Assembly (NCBI GenBank): GCA_963780135.1
Contig: CAWAAR010000003.1
Coordinates: 1,054,001 to 1,118,000 of the forward strand
Reading direction: 5' to 3'
Length of the DNA stretch: 64,000 nt
DNA from: Clostridium_AM sp963780135
GTDB lineage: Bacteria; Bacillota; Clostridia; Clostridiales; Clostridiaceae
This document shows, piece by piece, positions 1 to 8,574 of this stretch. How positions within the stretch are numbered: the stretch's first letter is position 1; each line of letters begins with the position of its first letter. The notes beneath the pieces are model-generated. The model saw only the letters and a list, made by a program, of their open reading frames with translations, was not told where the DNA came from and made no database searches. The translations under genes and the position numbers were made by a program.

Positions 1-648
1 TTAAAGGAAGAAAATAAAATTTTTATAGATACAGTAGAAGAAGCATTAGAAAAGATGAAAGAGGATGGATTTACAGAAGTTTATGTACAGCCATTACATA
101 TTATGCCAGGAGATGAATATGACAAAATAATCCGTGGAGTAAATAAATATGCAAACGCTTTTTCTAAGCTAGTTTTAGGAAGACCTATTTTATATAGAGA
201 AGATGATTATAAAGTAGCAGTAGATGCATTAAAGCATCAATTAGTTAACGTGGATAAAAATAAGGCAGTAATGCTAATGGGGCATGGCTCTACTCACCCA
301 GCTAATGCTAGTTATGCTTTACTTCAATGTATAATAAATGATAAGGGACTAAATAATGTATATGTTGGAACAGTGGAAGGATATCCTACTTTAGAAAATA
401 TAATTCCAAAAATGAAAAAAGATAATATAGAAGAGGTTACATTAATGCCATTTATGTTAGTAGCAGGCGATCATGCTATAAATGATATGGCAGGAGAAGA
501 AGAAGATTCTTGGAAAGCTCAACTAGTAAAAGAAGGCTTTAAAGTTAACATATATCTTCATGGCTTAGGTGAAAATAAGGCTTTTCAGGATATATATGTA
601 GAACATATTAAAGACTGTATCAATGGTAATCCTTTATTAGTTCAATAG
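1..648 (+). CDS. cbiK: Anaerobic sirohydrochlorin cobaltochelatase CbiK (5' truncated)
   Basis: Inserts Co2+ into sirohydrochlorin, the committing step of anaerobic cobalamin synthesis, in the cytoplasm. The frame is open from base 1, so the start lies outside the window; about 215 residues are present against roughly 260 to 270 for the family. Family signatures are visible: QPLHIMPGDEY, a metal-ligand stretch LMGHGSTHPAN, and MPFMLVAGDHAINDMAGEEE, which carries the late Glu/His ligands. A reductase, a threonine kinase and an adenosyltransferase of the same pathway follow on the same strand, which fixes the assignment. A 25-base gap separates it from the next gene, consistent with one operon. 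Confidence 0.93.
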   Translation, partial: LKEENKIFIDTVEEALEKMKEDGFTEVYVQPLHIMPGDEYDKIIRGVNKYANAFSKLVLGRPILYREDDYKVAVDALKHQLVNVDKNKAVMLMGHGSTHPANASYALLQCIINDKGLNNVYVGTVEGYPTLENIIPKMKKDNIEEVTLMPFMLVAGDHAINDMAGEEEDSWKAQLVKEGFKVNIYLHGLGENKAFQDIYVEHIKDCINGNPLLVQ

Positions 649-673
649 TGCCTTAAAGATAGGAGATTTTAAT

Positions 674-1459
674 ATGATAGGTTTAATCCTTGGAACTTCA
701 GAGGGAAGAAAGATACTTTCTCTTTTGAATAATTTTACAGAGGACATTTTAATATCTACAGCTACTGAATATGGTGGGGAATTATTGAAAAATTATAATT
801 ACCAACATTTAAATACAAAGCCTTTGAACTTAGAAGGACTAAGCGAATTATTTCAGAGAAAAGGTGTTAAGCTATTAGTAGATGCTTCACATCCTTATGC
901 TGTAGAAATTACTGACAATGCTATTAAAGTTTGTAAAGATTTAAATATAGAGTATGTGAGATATGAAAGAGCAGCCTGCACAGAAAAGTTTAAAAACCAA
1001 AGTAAAGTGGTAGAAGTAGAAAATTATGAAGGGCTTTATGAAGGATTAAAGTGTATTAAAGGGAATGTACTTAATACTAGTGGCAGCAGAAACCTAGATA
1101 AAATACTATCCTTAAATATAGAAAATAGAATAATCCATAGAGTTTTACCTTCAGTAAAGGTTATGGAAGAGGTTTTAAGTAAAGGCATAAAAATTGAGGA
1201 TGTAATAGCTATAAAAGGACCTATAAGTTATGAATTAAATTGTGCATTTATAAAAGAATATAAAGCAAAAGCTATGATTTTGAAAGATAGTGGTATTCAA
1301 GGTGGAACAGAGGAAAAAATAAAAGCGTGTATAGATAACGATATATATGCTTTTATAGTGGAAAGAAAAGTACAAAAATATAAAACTATTTTTTATGATG
1401 AAGAAAGCTTAGTTAAATATATTGTGGAGAAACTTAAATTAACAAAAACTAATAAGTAA
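674..1459 (+). CDS. cbiJ: Cobalt-precorrin-6A reductase CbiJ/CobK
   Basis: Reduces the macrocycle of cobalt-precorrin-6A with NAD(P)H during anaerobic corrin synthesis. The protein is 261 residues, the usual family length, and opens with the nucleotide-binding motif ILGTSEGR near residue 5. DASHPYA at about residue 70 and NTSGSRNLDK near residue 135 are also typical. The ATG follows a GGAG-type site (ataggagatttt). It sits between cbiK and the threonine kinase gene with gaps of only 25 and about 12 bases, so it is probably cotranscribed. CbiJ and CobK are the anaerobic and aerobic names of one family; the neighbouring CbiK favours the cobalt-dependent form. Confidence 0.93.
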   Translation: MIGLILGTSEGRKILSLLNNFTEDILISTATEYGGELLKNYNYQHLNTKPLNLEGLSELFQRKGVKLLVDASHPYAVEITDNAIKVCKDLNIEYVRYERAACTEKFKNQSKVVEVENYEGLYEGLKCIKGNVLNTSGSRNLDKILSLNIENRIIHRVLPSVKVMEEVLSKGIKIEDVIAIKGPISYELNCAFIKEYKAKAMILKDSGIQGGTEEKIKACIDNDIYAFIVERKVQKYKTIFYDEESLVKYIVEKLKLTKTNK

Positions 1460-1471
1460 AGGGTGTATTTT

Positions 1472-2308
1472 ATGGAATTTACAACAAAATATCCAGGAAG
1501 TTTTGGCGAAGTACTTCAAGGTAGCGTAGAACATAGGGATGTTTTGCTGTCTTGCCCAGTTAATATTTATACTAATGTTAAAATATTAGAGAGTACAAGC
1601 TCTAAGAATAAGTTCAAGTGGGAAAAAGCTGCTACATTTTTGAGTAATATTTTAACAAAATGGGATTATAAAAGTTACATAGATAATTTAGACATAGACA
1701 TAATATCTAACATACCTTATGGAAAAGGTATGGCAAGTAGTACTGCAGATTTATGTGGAGTTTATTATTGCTTATTAAAGATGTTCAATAAAAAGTTTAA
1801 TCAGGAAGAATTAATAGAGCAATGTATAAAAATAGAACCTACAGATAGTATAATTTTTAATGAGATGACTATTTTTGATTATAAAAAAGGTACATATAAA
1901 GAAAATATAGGATCTTACTTTAAATATAATATACTAGCTTTTGAAGGAAAAAAAACAGTAAATACAGTAGAATTTAACAATAAAAAGTTACCAACATTAA
2001 GCAAAGTAGATGATTTATCTCAAGTTTTAAGAGAAGCTATAAAGGAAAAAAATTTAAAAAAACTTGCTTATGTGTCTACAGAAAGTATTATTAGAAATCA
2101 AAAAAGACTTTACTATGATTGGGTACAGCATATTATGAATATAAAAGATGAAACTTCTGGTCTTGGAATAATGGGAGCACATAGTGGCAATGTACTAGGA
2201 ATAATATATGATGATGATGAAAAGTTTAACTATGCTGTAGAATTTGCAAAAAAATTAAGAGGATATAAAATATATCCAGTTCAAACTTTAGATAGGATTG
2301 ATATATAA
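1472..2308 (+). CDS. pduX: L-threonine kinase PduX (GHMP family)
   Basis: Phosphorylates L-threonine to L-threonine-phosphate, the precursor of the aminopropanol linker of cobalamin. The GHMP kinase hallmarks are PGSFGEVLQG at the N terminus, the ATP-binding loop PYGKGMASSTADLCG near residue 88, and a C-terminal GLGIMGAHSGNVLG stretch. I chose the ATG at 1472, which has an AAAGGG site eight bases upstream; an in-frame GTG at 1463 would overlap that site. The gene begins 12 bases after cbiJ. About 90 bases separate it from cobO with no clear terminator. Context distinguishes it from homoserine kinase or other GHMP enzymes. Confidence 0.9.
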   Translation: MEFTTKYPGSFGEVLQGSVEHRDVLLSCPVNIYTNVKILESTSSKNKFKWEKAATFLSNILTKWDYKSYIDNLDIDIISNIPYGKGMASSTADLCGVYYCLLKMFNKKFNQEELIEQCIKIEPTDSIIFNEMTIFDYKKGTYKENIGSYFKYNILAFEGKKTVNTVEFNNKKLPTLSKVDDLSQVLREAIKEKNLKKLAYVSTESIIRNQKRLYYDWVQHIMNIKDETSGLGIMGAHSGNVLGIIYDDDEKFNYAVEFAKKLRGYKIYPVQTLDRIDI

Positions 2309-2398
2309 AAGCAGTTTATTGACACAACAAAGGTTTATAATAAATTTAAAAACAAATATTAAAATAATATTGATTATATAAGAAAGAGGGTATTTATC

Positions 2399-2914
2399 AT
2401 GGATAAAGGATACATTCAAATTTACACAGGTAATGGAAAAGGAAAAACTACTGCAGCTTTAGGGTTATCACTTAGAGCCGTTTGTGCTGGTAAAAATGTT
2501 TTTTTTGGACAATTTACAAAAGGCATGAAATATAGTGAACTAGATGCAGTGAAATATTTACCTACATTTAAATTAGAACAATTTGGAGGAGATCATTTTA
2601 TATTCAATAAACCAACTAAGGCAGATATAGCAGAGGCTAAAAAGGGATTAGATAGAGCAAAAGAAGTATTAACTTCTGGTGAGTTTGATGTAGTTGTTTT
2701 AGATGAAATAAATATTGCCATATTCTATGAGCTTTTTTCTGTAGAAGAGGTTATAGAAATGCTAGATAGTAGAAAAGAAAATGTAGAAGTAATTCTTACA
2801 GGAAGATATGTAAATGAAAAGCTTGTGGAGAAGGCAGATTTAGTTACAGAAATGAAAGAAATAAAACATTACTACGAAAAAGGAGTTCAAGCAAGAGTTG
2901 GAATAGAAAGTTAA
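2399..2914 (+). CDS. cobO: Cob(I)yrinic acid a,c-diamide adenosyltransferase
   Basis: Transfers the adenosyl group from ATP to the reduced cobalt of corrinoids, making adenosylcobalamin precursors. The 171-residue protein shows the P-loop TGNGKGKTTAALG near residue 10, VVLDEINIAI (Walker B-like) near residue 100, and a C-terminal TEMKEIKHYY, all typical of the CobA/BtuR/CobO family. A strong GAAAGAGGG site precedes the ATG. It is the last gene of the cobalamin cluster and is followed directly by a strong terminator. Some clostridia use these enzymes for salvage as well, so the exact substrate could be broader. Confidence 0.94.
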   Translation: MDKGYIQIYTGNGKGKTTAALGLSLRAVCAGKNVFFGQFTKGMKYSELDAVKYLPTFKLEQFGGDHFIFNKPTKADIAEAKKGLDRAKEVLTSGEFDVVVLDEINIAIFYELFSVEEVIEMLDSRKENVEVILTGRYVNEKLVEKADLVTEMKEIKHYYEKGVQARVGIES

Positions 2915-2920
2915 GTAAGA

Positions 2921-2955
2921 AAGTTGATGCTAAAAAATTAGCATCAACTTTTTTT
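2921..2955 (+). terminator. Intrinsic terminator after cobO
   Basis: A perfect 13-bp stem (AAGTTGATGCTAA with TTAGCATCAACTT) closes on an AAAA loop and runs into T7. It ends the cobalamin operon. Confidence 0.93.
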
Positions 2956-2987
2956 AATAAGGTAAAACAAATAATTGTAAAATATAT

Positions 2988-3788
2988 TTATTCTCTAATT
3001 CCACTCAATCTTTTTATGAGGATTATTATAAGCATTAATGCTACAGAAGTAAGAGCTATGGTGCCACCTGGAGCACTATCTATATAATAAGATAATATTA
3101 ATCCTGCAACAATATCTATAAATCCAAATACTATGGAAAACATAAGGGTTGATTTAAAACCTTTATGTAGTTGAAGTGCTGCTGCCACGGGCATAGCTAT
3201 CATTGATGACATTACAAGTATTCCCATTATTCTAATAGAAACAGAAACTGTAGCACCAACTAATAATGCAAAAAGATAATTTATAAGTTTTACTTTTACA
3301 CCTATAATTTTTGCACCATCTTCATCAAAGGTTATATAAAGCAATTGGTTATAAAATACATAAAGTGTTATAACAGATACTATGCTAAGTGCAAAAACAG
3401 TGTAAAGTTCAGTACCAGTTACAGTTAAAATACTTCCAAACAAATAGGAATTTACATTTGCATTAGTTTTGCCCATGCTTATGAGAGTAATGGCTATACC
3501 TATTCCAAGAGTCATTACAATTACAAGTATAAGTTCAGCATATTTTTTGTAATAACTTCTCAAAAATTCTATGGAAACACCAAAAAAAGATGTAAAGATA
3601 AAAGAGGATAATACAGGGTTATATCCAAATACCAATCCAACAGCTACTCCAGCAAATGAAGCATGAGATAAAGCATCACCCATCATAGAATATCTTTTTA
3701 ATACTAAAAATACGCCTATTGATGGACATAATATAGATATAAATATAGATGCTATTAAGGCGTTTTGCATGAAACTATAATCTAGCAT
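2988..3788 (-). CDS. znuB: Zinc/metal ABC transporter permease
   Basis: Membrane permease of a Zn/Mn-type ABC importer (ABC-3 family). The 266-residue protein has multiple hydrophobic segments; SMMGDALSHASFAGVAVG near residue 35 is the characteristic coupling region. A longer start at 3890 would overlap the ATPase gene by 116 bases. The ATG at 3788 has a GGAGG site seven bases upstream inside the end of the ATPase gene and gives a 14-base overlap, a normal coupled arrangement. Gene order ATPase then permease, divergent from the binding protein, supports one transporter. Zinc rather than manganese is inferred from the binding protein. Confidence 0.9.
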   Translation of the reverse strand: MLDYSFMQNALIASIFISILCPSIGVFLVLKRYSMMGDALSHASFAGVAVGLVFGYNPVLSSFIFTSFFGVSIEFLRSYYKKYAELILVIVMTLGIGIAITLISMGKTNANVNSYLFGSILTVTGTELYTVFALSIVSVITLYVFYNQLLYITFDEDGAKIIGVKVKLINYLFALLVGATVSVSIRIMGILVMSSMIAMPVAAALQLHKGFKSTLMFSIVFGFIDIVAGLILSYYIDSAPGGTIALTSVALMLIIILIKRLSGIRE

Positions 3789-4443
3789 TTGAAGCCTCCA
3801 AATTAGTGTATTTAAATTCGCTGATGGGGTATAATCTAGCAAATCCATTTTCCATTTTGCATATATGTGTAGAGTTACATAAAGCAGCATTAAGATTATG
3901 TTCTACAGATATAACTGTTATATGTGAGTGAAGGTTTAAGTATTTAATGATTTTATATATTTCATTTTGGCTTAGTACATCAACTCCTGTAGAAGGTTCA
4001 TCTAATATTAGTAGTTCTGGTTTCCCAAGAAGTGCTCTAGCTATAAATACTTTCTGCTGTTGGCCTCCAGATAAATTTCCTATTAAGGAATTTTTAAGAT
4101 CGCACATCCCAACAGCCTTAAGAGATTCGTCTATAACTTTGTGATTTTTGATTTTTAATATTTTCATATGACATTTAAGTATTTCATAAACTGTAATAGG
4201 AAATTGAGTATTAAGACTTTCAACTTTCTGAGGTACATATGCAATATTCTTTGTTCCTAAGGATATGCTCCCTTCTAAAGGGCTTAGAAGCTTAAGAATA
4301 AGCTTTACCAGAGTGCTTTTGGCACTTCCATTTTCACCTAGTATAGAAACATAACTTCCTTTGTTTATATTTAAATTTATTTTATTAAGAATATAAGGCT
4401 CATTACCTGTATAAGAAAAAACTAAATTTTTAATTTCTATCAT
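3775..4443 (-). CDS. znuC: Zinc/metal ABC transporter ATP-binding protein
   Basis: Cytoplasmic ATPase that drives the metal importer. All ABC motifs are visible: Walker A GENGSAKST near residue 37, signature LSGGQQQKV near residue 122, Walker B LLILDEPSTGVD and the switch His in VISVEHN. Walker A has Ala where most ABC proteins have Gly (GxxGxGK). From memory some AdcC zinc ATPases carry GENGAAKT, so this is probably a family variant and not a defect. 222 residues is slightly short but complete. The start has a GGAGG-containing leader. It is coupled to the permease and transcribed divergently from the lipoprotein gene. Confidence 0.91.
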   Translation of the reverse strand: MIEIKNLVFSYTGNEPYILNKINLNINKGSYVSILGENGSAKSTLVKLILKLLSPLEGSISLGTKNIAYVPQKVESLNTQFPITVYEILKCHMKILKIKNHKVIDESLKAVGMCDLKNSLIGNLSGGQQQKVFIARALLGKPELLILDEPSTGVDVLSQNEIYKIIKYLNLHSHITVISVEHNLNAALCNSTHICKMENGFARLYPISEFKYTNLEASNARL

Positions 4444-4533
4444 TAATAAATAACTCCTCCACTAAATTAATTTTTTTAGTCAATTGAATCCAAAAAAGTT
4501 GATGTTTATAAAACAAATGCCATTTGGATATAG

Positions 4534-4562
4534 TTGACAGGTATTACTTACCGTATTATTAT
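4534..4562 (+). promoter_or_regulatory. Sigma-A promoter of znuA
   Basis: TTGACA (4534-4539), a 17-base spacer and TATTAT (4557-4562) form a near-consensus housekeeping promoter ahead of the lipoprotein gene. Short inverted repeats AGGTAT/ATACCT (4539-4544, 4563-4568) bracket the -10 element and may be an operator. Confidence 0.8.
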
Positions 4563-4571
4563 ATACCTATG

Positions 4572-4586
4572 TGCAAACTGTTTGCA
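4572..4586. promoter_or_regulatory. Candidate operator palindrome at the znuA start site
   Basis: TGCAAA-CTG-TTTGCA is a perfect 6-bp inverted repeat lying just downstream of the predicted -10, where a repressor would block transcription. It does not match the Zur or AdcR consensus I know, so the regulator is not identified. Confidence 0.45.
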
Positions 4587-4616
4587 ACAACTAAGTTAAA
4601 TTTAGGAGGTTTTTTA

Positions 4617-5546
4617 ATGTCAAAAAAAGTAATGGCTGTACTTATGACAATATCAATACTAATATTATTTTCAGCTTGTGGGATTAAAAACACAGGAAAA
4701 AGCGTAGAAAGCAGCAATTCAGAACAAAATGGAAATGGTAAGATTAAAGTAATAACAAGTTTTAATGCTATGGCAGAGTTCACAAAAGCAGTTGGAAAGG
4801 ATAAGGTAGATGTTGAAGTAATAGTGCCAAATGGAAGTGAACCTCATGATTTTGAACCTAAAGCTAAAGACATAAAAAATATAAGTAAATCTAAAATTTT
4901 TGTATATAATGGATTGGGAATAGAAGCTTGGCAGGACAAAGCAGTAAAAGCAGCCAATAACAAAGACTTAGTACTAGTGGAAGCGTCTAAGGGTTGCGAT
5001 TTTATAAAAAATGATGGTGATGAAAAAGAACATGGTTCCTATGATCCACATACTTGGTTAAGTTTAAAAATGGCAAAAATAGAAGCTAAAAATATTGAAG
5101 AAGCCCTAATTAAAGTAGATGGTAAAAATAAGAGTTATTATGAAAATAATTATAATGAATTTGCTACAAAACTTGACAATATGTATAGTGATTATAAAGT
5201 TAAATTTGATGGAGTTAAAAATAAAAATTTTGTAACAGGTCATGCAGCTTTTGCATATTTGTGTAGAGATTTTAATATAAAACAGAACAGCTTAGAAGAT
5301 GTATTTGCAGAGGGAGAACCTACACCAAAAAAAATGCAAGAACTCACAGATTTTTGTAAAAAAAATAATGTTAAAACTATATTTGTAGAAGATATGGTAA
5401 GCCCTAAAGTTTCACAAACTCTTGCTAAAGAAGTTAATGGGAAGGCAGAAAAAATATACACTGCTGAAAGTGAAGAGGATGGCAAAGACTATATTGGAAG
5501 TATGAAAGAGGATTTAGATAAGATTTACAAAAGTCTTGCATATTAA
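4617..5546 (+). CDS. znuA: Zinc ABC transporter substrate-binding lipoprotein
   Basis: Extracytoplasmic lipoprotein that captures metal for the divergent permease/ATPase. The ATG at 4617 follows a perfect AGGAGG; an upstream in-frame start would add 31 residues in front of the signal peptide and overlap the promoter. The signal peptide ends in the lipobox FSAC near residue 20. ZnuA/AdcA landmarks are GSEPHDFEPK, DPHTWLS, TGHAAFAYLCRDF (histidine ligands) and EGEPTPKKMQEL. A long His/Asp-rich loop is absent, with only a short acidic stretch before DPHTW. 309 residues is normal. Zinc is favoured over manganese by the EPTPK-type motif; this is an inference. Confidence 0.9.
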   Translation: MSKKVMAVLMTISILILFSACGIKNTGKSVESSNSEQNGNGKIKVITSFNAMAEFTKAVGKDKVDVEVIVPNGSEPHDFEPKAKDIKNISKSKIFVYNGLGIEAWQDKAVKAANNKDLVLVEASKGCDFIKNDGDEKEHGSYDPHTWLSLKMAKIEAKNIEEALIKVDGKNKSYYENNYNEFATKLDNMYSDYKVKFDGVKNKNFVTGHAAFAYLCRDFNIKQNSLEDVFAEGEPTPKKMQELTDFCKKNNVKTIFVEDMVSPKVSQTLAKEVNGKAEKIYTAESEEDGKDYIGSMKEDLDKIYKSLAY

Positions 5547-5617
5547 TTTTGCAAATAAGCACTGTCTCAAAATAAATTTTAGTGGAAGATTTGAGCAGTC
5601 ATTTTAGTAATTAGAAA

Positions 5618-5656
5618 AAAAGCACTATGAATTTAAATAAAATTTATAGTGCTTTT
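5618..5656 (+). terminator. Terminator after znuA
   Basis: A 17-bp stem with one G-U pair (arms 5618-5634 and 5640-5656) and a 5-base loop; its 3' arm ends in TTTT. A weaker hairpin (ACTGTCTCAAAAT with ATTTGAGCAGT) lies just upstream. Confidence 0.75.
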
Positions 5657-5801
5657 GATATGTTAATAAAAATATCCTATACATTATTGACTTGTTATTT
5701 GTTTGAAAATATATAATTAAGTATAGACACAAGTTTTATTTTAAATAAATTTATTTTATGAGAGGGTTTACAAATTTTATATAACGTAGTATCATATAAA
5801 T

Positions 5802-5820
5802 GAAAATGAATATCAGTATC
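5802..5820. promoter_or_regulatory. Upstream Fur box of the feo operon
   Basis: GAAAATGAATATCAGTATC matches the classical 19-bp Fur consensus GATAATGATAATCATTATC at 15 positions. It lies about 95 bases upstream of feoA. Confidence 0.6.
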
Positions 5821-5881
5821 GATTGGAAATATTACTTTGAAACATGAATACAGGAGTAATATATTTTTTTAAGATTGTATT

Positions 5882-5900
5882 GATAATGAAAATCAATATC
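5882..5900. promoter_or_regulatory. Fur box immediately upstream of feoA
   Basis: GATAATGAAAATCAATATC matches the Fur consensus at 17 of 19 positions and abuts the ribosome binding site of feoA, so Fur-Fe would block transcription of the feo genes when iron is ample. Confidence 0.85.
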
Positions 5901-5914
5901 GAGGGAGTGGTTTT

Positions 5915-6151
5915 ATGTCAAATTTAATGGGATTGCATGAAGTTGGAGTTAAATCTGAAGTAAAAGTTGTTGAGATATCTAAGGAAAGTAGAATGAGAAA
6001 AAGAATAATGGACATGGGAATAGTTAGAGGAACTAAAATTATTATAGAGGGCAAAGCTCCAATGGGAGATCCAATAGAAATTTTAGTTAGGGGATATAAT
6101 TTAACTCTTAGAAAAGATGAGGCTAAGGACATTAAAGTAGAACTATTGTAA
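5915..6151 (+). CDS. feoA: Ferrous iron transport protein FeoA (first copy)
   Basis: Small cytoplasmic SH3-like protein that assists FeoB. 78 residues, with the FeoA pattern RMRKRIMDMGIVRGTKI followed by APMGDPIEILVRGYNLTLR. The ATG follows GAGGGAG. A Fur box overlaps its leader. A second FeoA gene and feoB lie downstream on the same strand. Two FeoA copies before FeoB are common in clostridia. Confidence 0.93.
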   Translation: MSNLMGLHEVGVKSEVKVVEISKESRMRKRIMDMGIVRGTKIIIEGKAPMGDPIEILVRGYNLTLRKDEAKDIKVELL

Positions 6152-6267
6152 AAAATTAACGCTCAAAATACAAATTGTCTAATGGCTAATAGATTTAATG
6201 TTCTTAAAAATTTTAATGTGTAGGCTCAATTAAGATTTTATTTCAATGGAGAGGAGGAATCAAAATA

Positions 6268-6498
6268 ATGGGTGTGGGTATGCCATTAAATGCTATAGAA
6301 ATTGGTAGATATGCTGAGGTAAACAATGTAATAGGTGGAGAAATGATGTGTAAGAAACTTATGGAAATGGGTGTCAACAAGGGAAGTGTAATTGAAATGG
6401 TAAGGAATGATTCGGGACCTTTAATAATAAGGGTGGGAGAATCAAGATTAGCATTAGGTAGAGGAATGGCACAAAAAGTCATGGTAAGAGAAGTTTAA
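6268..6498 (+). CDS. feoA: Ferrous iron transport protein FeoA (second copy)
   Basis: 76-residue FeoA-domain protein with CKKLMEMGVNKGSVIEMV and a C-terminal GESRLALGRGMAQKV. It is clearly diverged from the first copy, so it is not a recent tandem duplicate. The GGAGAGGAGG site sits about nine bases before the ATG. Only 17 bases separate it from feoB, so the two are almost certainly translated from one message. The two copies may form a heteromeric regulator of FeoB, which is inference. Confidence 0.92.
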   Translation: MGVGMPLNAIEIGRYAEVNNVIGGEMMCKKLMEMGVNKGSVIEMVRNDSGPLIIRVGESRLALGRGMAQKVMVREV

Positions 6499-6515
6499 AG
6501 TATTGGAGGATTAAT

Positions 6516-8558
6516 ATGAGTAAAGAATTAATTATAGCTTTAGCTGGTAATCCCAATTGTGGTAAAACCAGTTTGTTTAATGAATTAACAGGTTCAAAGC
6601 AGCATGTGGGAAACTGGCCAGGGGTTACAGTTGAAAAAAAAGAAGGTAAACTTAAATATAAAGATAAAAACATAACAGTAGTAGATTTACCAGGAACATA
6701 CAGTCTTGGAGCTTATTCAGAAGATGAAAGAGTGGCTCGTGACTTTATATTAAAAGACAAGCCCAATGTAGTAATCAATGTAGTAGACGCCAGTAATATT
6801 GAAAGAAATTTATATTTAACAATGCAGCTTCTAGAAACAGGAGTTAAGGTTGTTTTAGCTCTTAATATGATAGATGAAGCTAAAAATAAAAAAATAGAAA
6901 TAAATATAAATGAATTATCTAAAAGATTGAATATACCGGTTATTCCTACAATAGCAACAAAAGGAGAAGGAATAAAAGAACTTGTAAATGAGGCAATAAG
7001 TTTAGGGTATGAAGAAGAAACTCAAATATATAAAATTGATTATGGTAAGGACATAGAAGAAGAAGTTAGGGTACTTGAAAACACTTTTTCAGCAAGTGCT
7101 GGGGTGTTAGAGTATCCAACCAAATGGACAGCTATAAAACTTTTAGAAAATGATGAATATATGAGAGATTACATAGAAGAGAAATGTGAAGCAATAAAAG
7201 ATAAATTAAAAAACAGTGTAGAAAAATTAATAACAATAATAGGATATGAGCCAGATACTTATATAATAGATAAAAGGTATGAAGTAATAAGTGATGTAAT
7301 AAAGCATAGTGTAAAGAAAGAATTAATTAGAAAAGAGAGCAGATCTGATAAAATTGATAAAGTTGTTACAAATAAATGGCTTGGAATACCAATATTTGCA
7401 ATTATAATGTTTGCTATGTATCAATTTTCCATAACATTTGGTAATGGCTTTTTAGGTGGAAAAGTGGATGATGGGTTTGGTGCATTGGGTGAATTTATAG
7501 GAAATACTTTAGGAAATGCAGGTGCTCCTAAGCTTTTAATATCATTTATAACAGATGGACTTATAGGTGGTGTTGGATCAGTAATTGTATTTTTACCAAT
7601 GATTCTCACAATGTATTTAGTTATGTCTATACTTGAAGATAGTGGTTACATGGCAAGAGCTGCTTATGTAATGGATAAGCTTATGAGTGCAGTGGGTCTT
7701 CATGGAAAAACAGCTGTATCATTAATATTAAGTAGTGGATGTAATATATCAGGAATAATGTCAGCAAGAACACTAGAAAGCAAAAAAGATAGAATGATAG
7801 CAATACTTATAAGTCCATTTATGTCATGTCCAGCAAGGCTAGTGATTTATGGAGTATTTGTAGCTGCGTTCTTTGGTGATAAAAAAATAGGAATTTTTAA
7901 TGAAGGTGGAATTATAATATTCTTACTCTATGTTTTAGGAATTGTAGTTGCAGTATTAATGGGCAAGTTTTACAGTAAAAAAGTATTTAGTGGAGAAGAT
8001 TCATATTTTATAATGGAGTTACCTCCTTATCGTATTCCTACATTTAAAAGTGTATTTATTCATATGTGGGAAAAATCAGCACACTTCTTAAAAAAAGCTG
8101 GAACAGTTATTTTAGGTGTAGTTGTAATTGTGTGGATACTTTCAAATTTACCAGCAGGAGTAGAACCTGCAAGTAGAGATAGTTTTATTGGTATATTGGG
8201 TTCATTTATAGCACCAATTTTTAAACCAGCAGGTTTTGATAATTGGCAAGCAGGTGTAGCTCTTATAACAGGATTTGGAGCTAAAGAAGCAGTGGTAGGA
8301 ACTTTAGGAACAATATATGGAGTTGAAGAAGGACCAAGACTTATATCAGCTATTCAGCAGAATTTCACATCACTTTCAGCTTTAGCTTTTATGGTAATGT
8401 CACTTTTATATGTTCCTTGTTTAGGAACTGTAGCTGCTATAAGAAAAGAAACAAATTCGAGAAAATGGGCTGTAATTTCATCAGTAATCAGTTGCTTAAT
8501 TGGTTGGGTAGGAGCAGTTTTAATATATCAAATAGGAAAATTTTTAGGATTTAGTTAA
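6516..8558 (+). CDS. feoB: Ferrous iron transporter FeoB
   Basis: Inner-membrane Fe2+ permease with an N-terminal GTPase. G-protein motifs are G1 GNPNCGKTS (residues 11-19), a DLPGTYS G3 near residue 53, and NMIDE (G4) near residue 119. A helical GDI-like region follows, then about eight membrane segments after residue 290. The two Gate motifs are visible, including SSGCNISGIMSARTLE near residue 410 and a second around VPCLGTVAAI near residue 635. 680 residues is the usual length. It lies under the Fur box upstream of feoA. No strong U-tailed terminator follows; instead a hairpin holding a Fur-like box comes next. Confidence 0.96.
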   Translation: MSKELIIALAGNPNCGKTSLFNELTGSKQHVGNWPGVTVEKKEGKLKYKDKNITVVDLPGTYSLGAYSEDERVARDFILKDKPNVVINVVDASNIERNLYLTMQLLETGVKVVLALNMIDEAKNKKIEININELSKRLNIPVIPTIATKGEGIKELVNEAISLGYEEETQIYKIDYGKDIEEEVRVLENTFSASAGVLEYPTKWTAIKLLENDEYMRDYIEEKCEAIKDKLKNSVEKLITIIGYEPDTYIIDKRYEVISDVIKHSVKKELIRKESRSDKIDKVVTNKWLGIPIFAIIMFAMYQFSITFGNGFLGGKVDDGFGALGEFIGNTLGNAGAPKLLISFITDGLIGGVGSVIVFLPMILTMYLVMSILEDSGYMARAAYVMDKLMSAVGLHGKTAVSLILSSGCNISGIMSARTLESKKDRMIAILISPFMSCPARLVIYGVFVAAFFGDKKIGIFNEGGIIIFLLYVLGIVVAVLMGKFYSKKVFSGEDSYFIMELPPYRIPTFKSVFIHMWEKSAHFLKKAGTVILGVVVIVWILSNLPAGVEPASRDSFIGILGSFIAPIFKPAGFDNWQAGVALITGFGAKEAVVGTLGTIYGVEEGPRLISAIQQNFTSLSALAFMVMSLLYVPCLGTVAAIRKETNSRKWAVISSVISCLIGWVGAVLIYQIGKFLGFS

Positions 8559-8574
8559 TAAAAAATCTTAGAAG

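Noticed and set aside
3789..3890. Longer N terminus for the zinc permease
   Set aside because: It would overlap the ATPase gene by 116 bases and lacks a binding site; GGAGG before the ATG at 3788 decides.
3947..4144. 65-codon rightward frame opposite the zinc ATPase
   Set aside because: Shadow of a well-conserved gene on the other strand; no binding site.
4524..4616. Upstream start for the zinc-binding lipoprotein
   Set aside because: It overlaps the promoter and would bury the signal peptide 31 residues inside.
7421..7609. Leftward frame inside feoB
   Set aside because: Shadow frame within a conserved gene.
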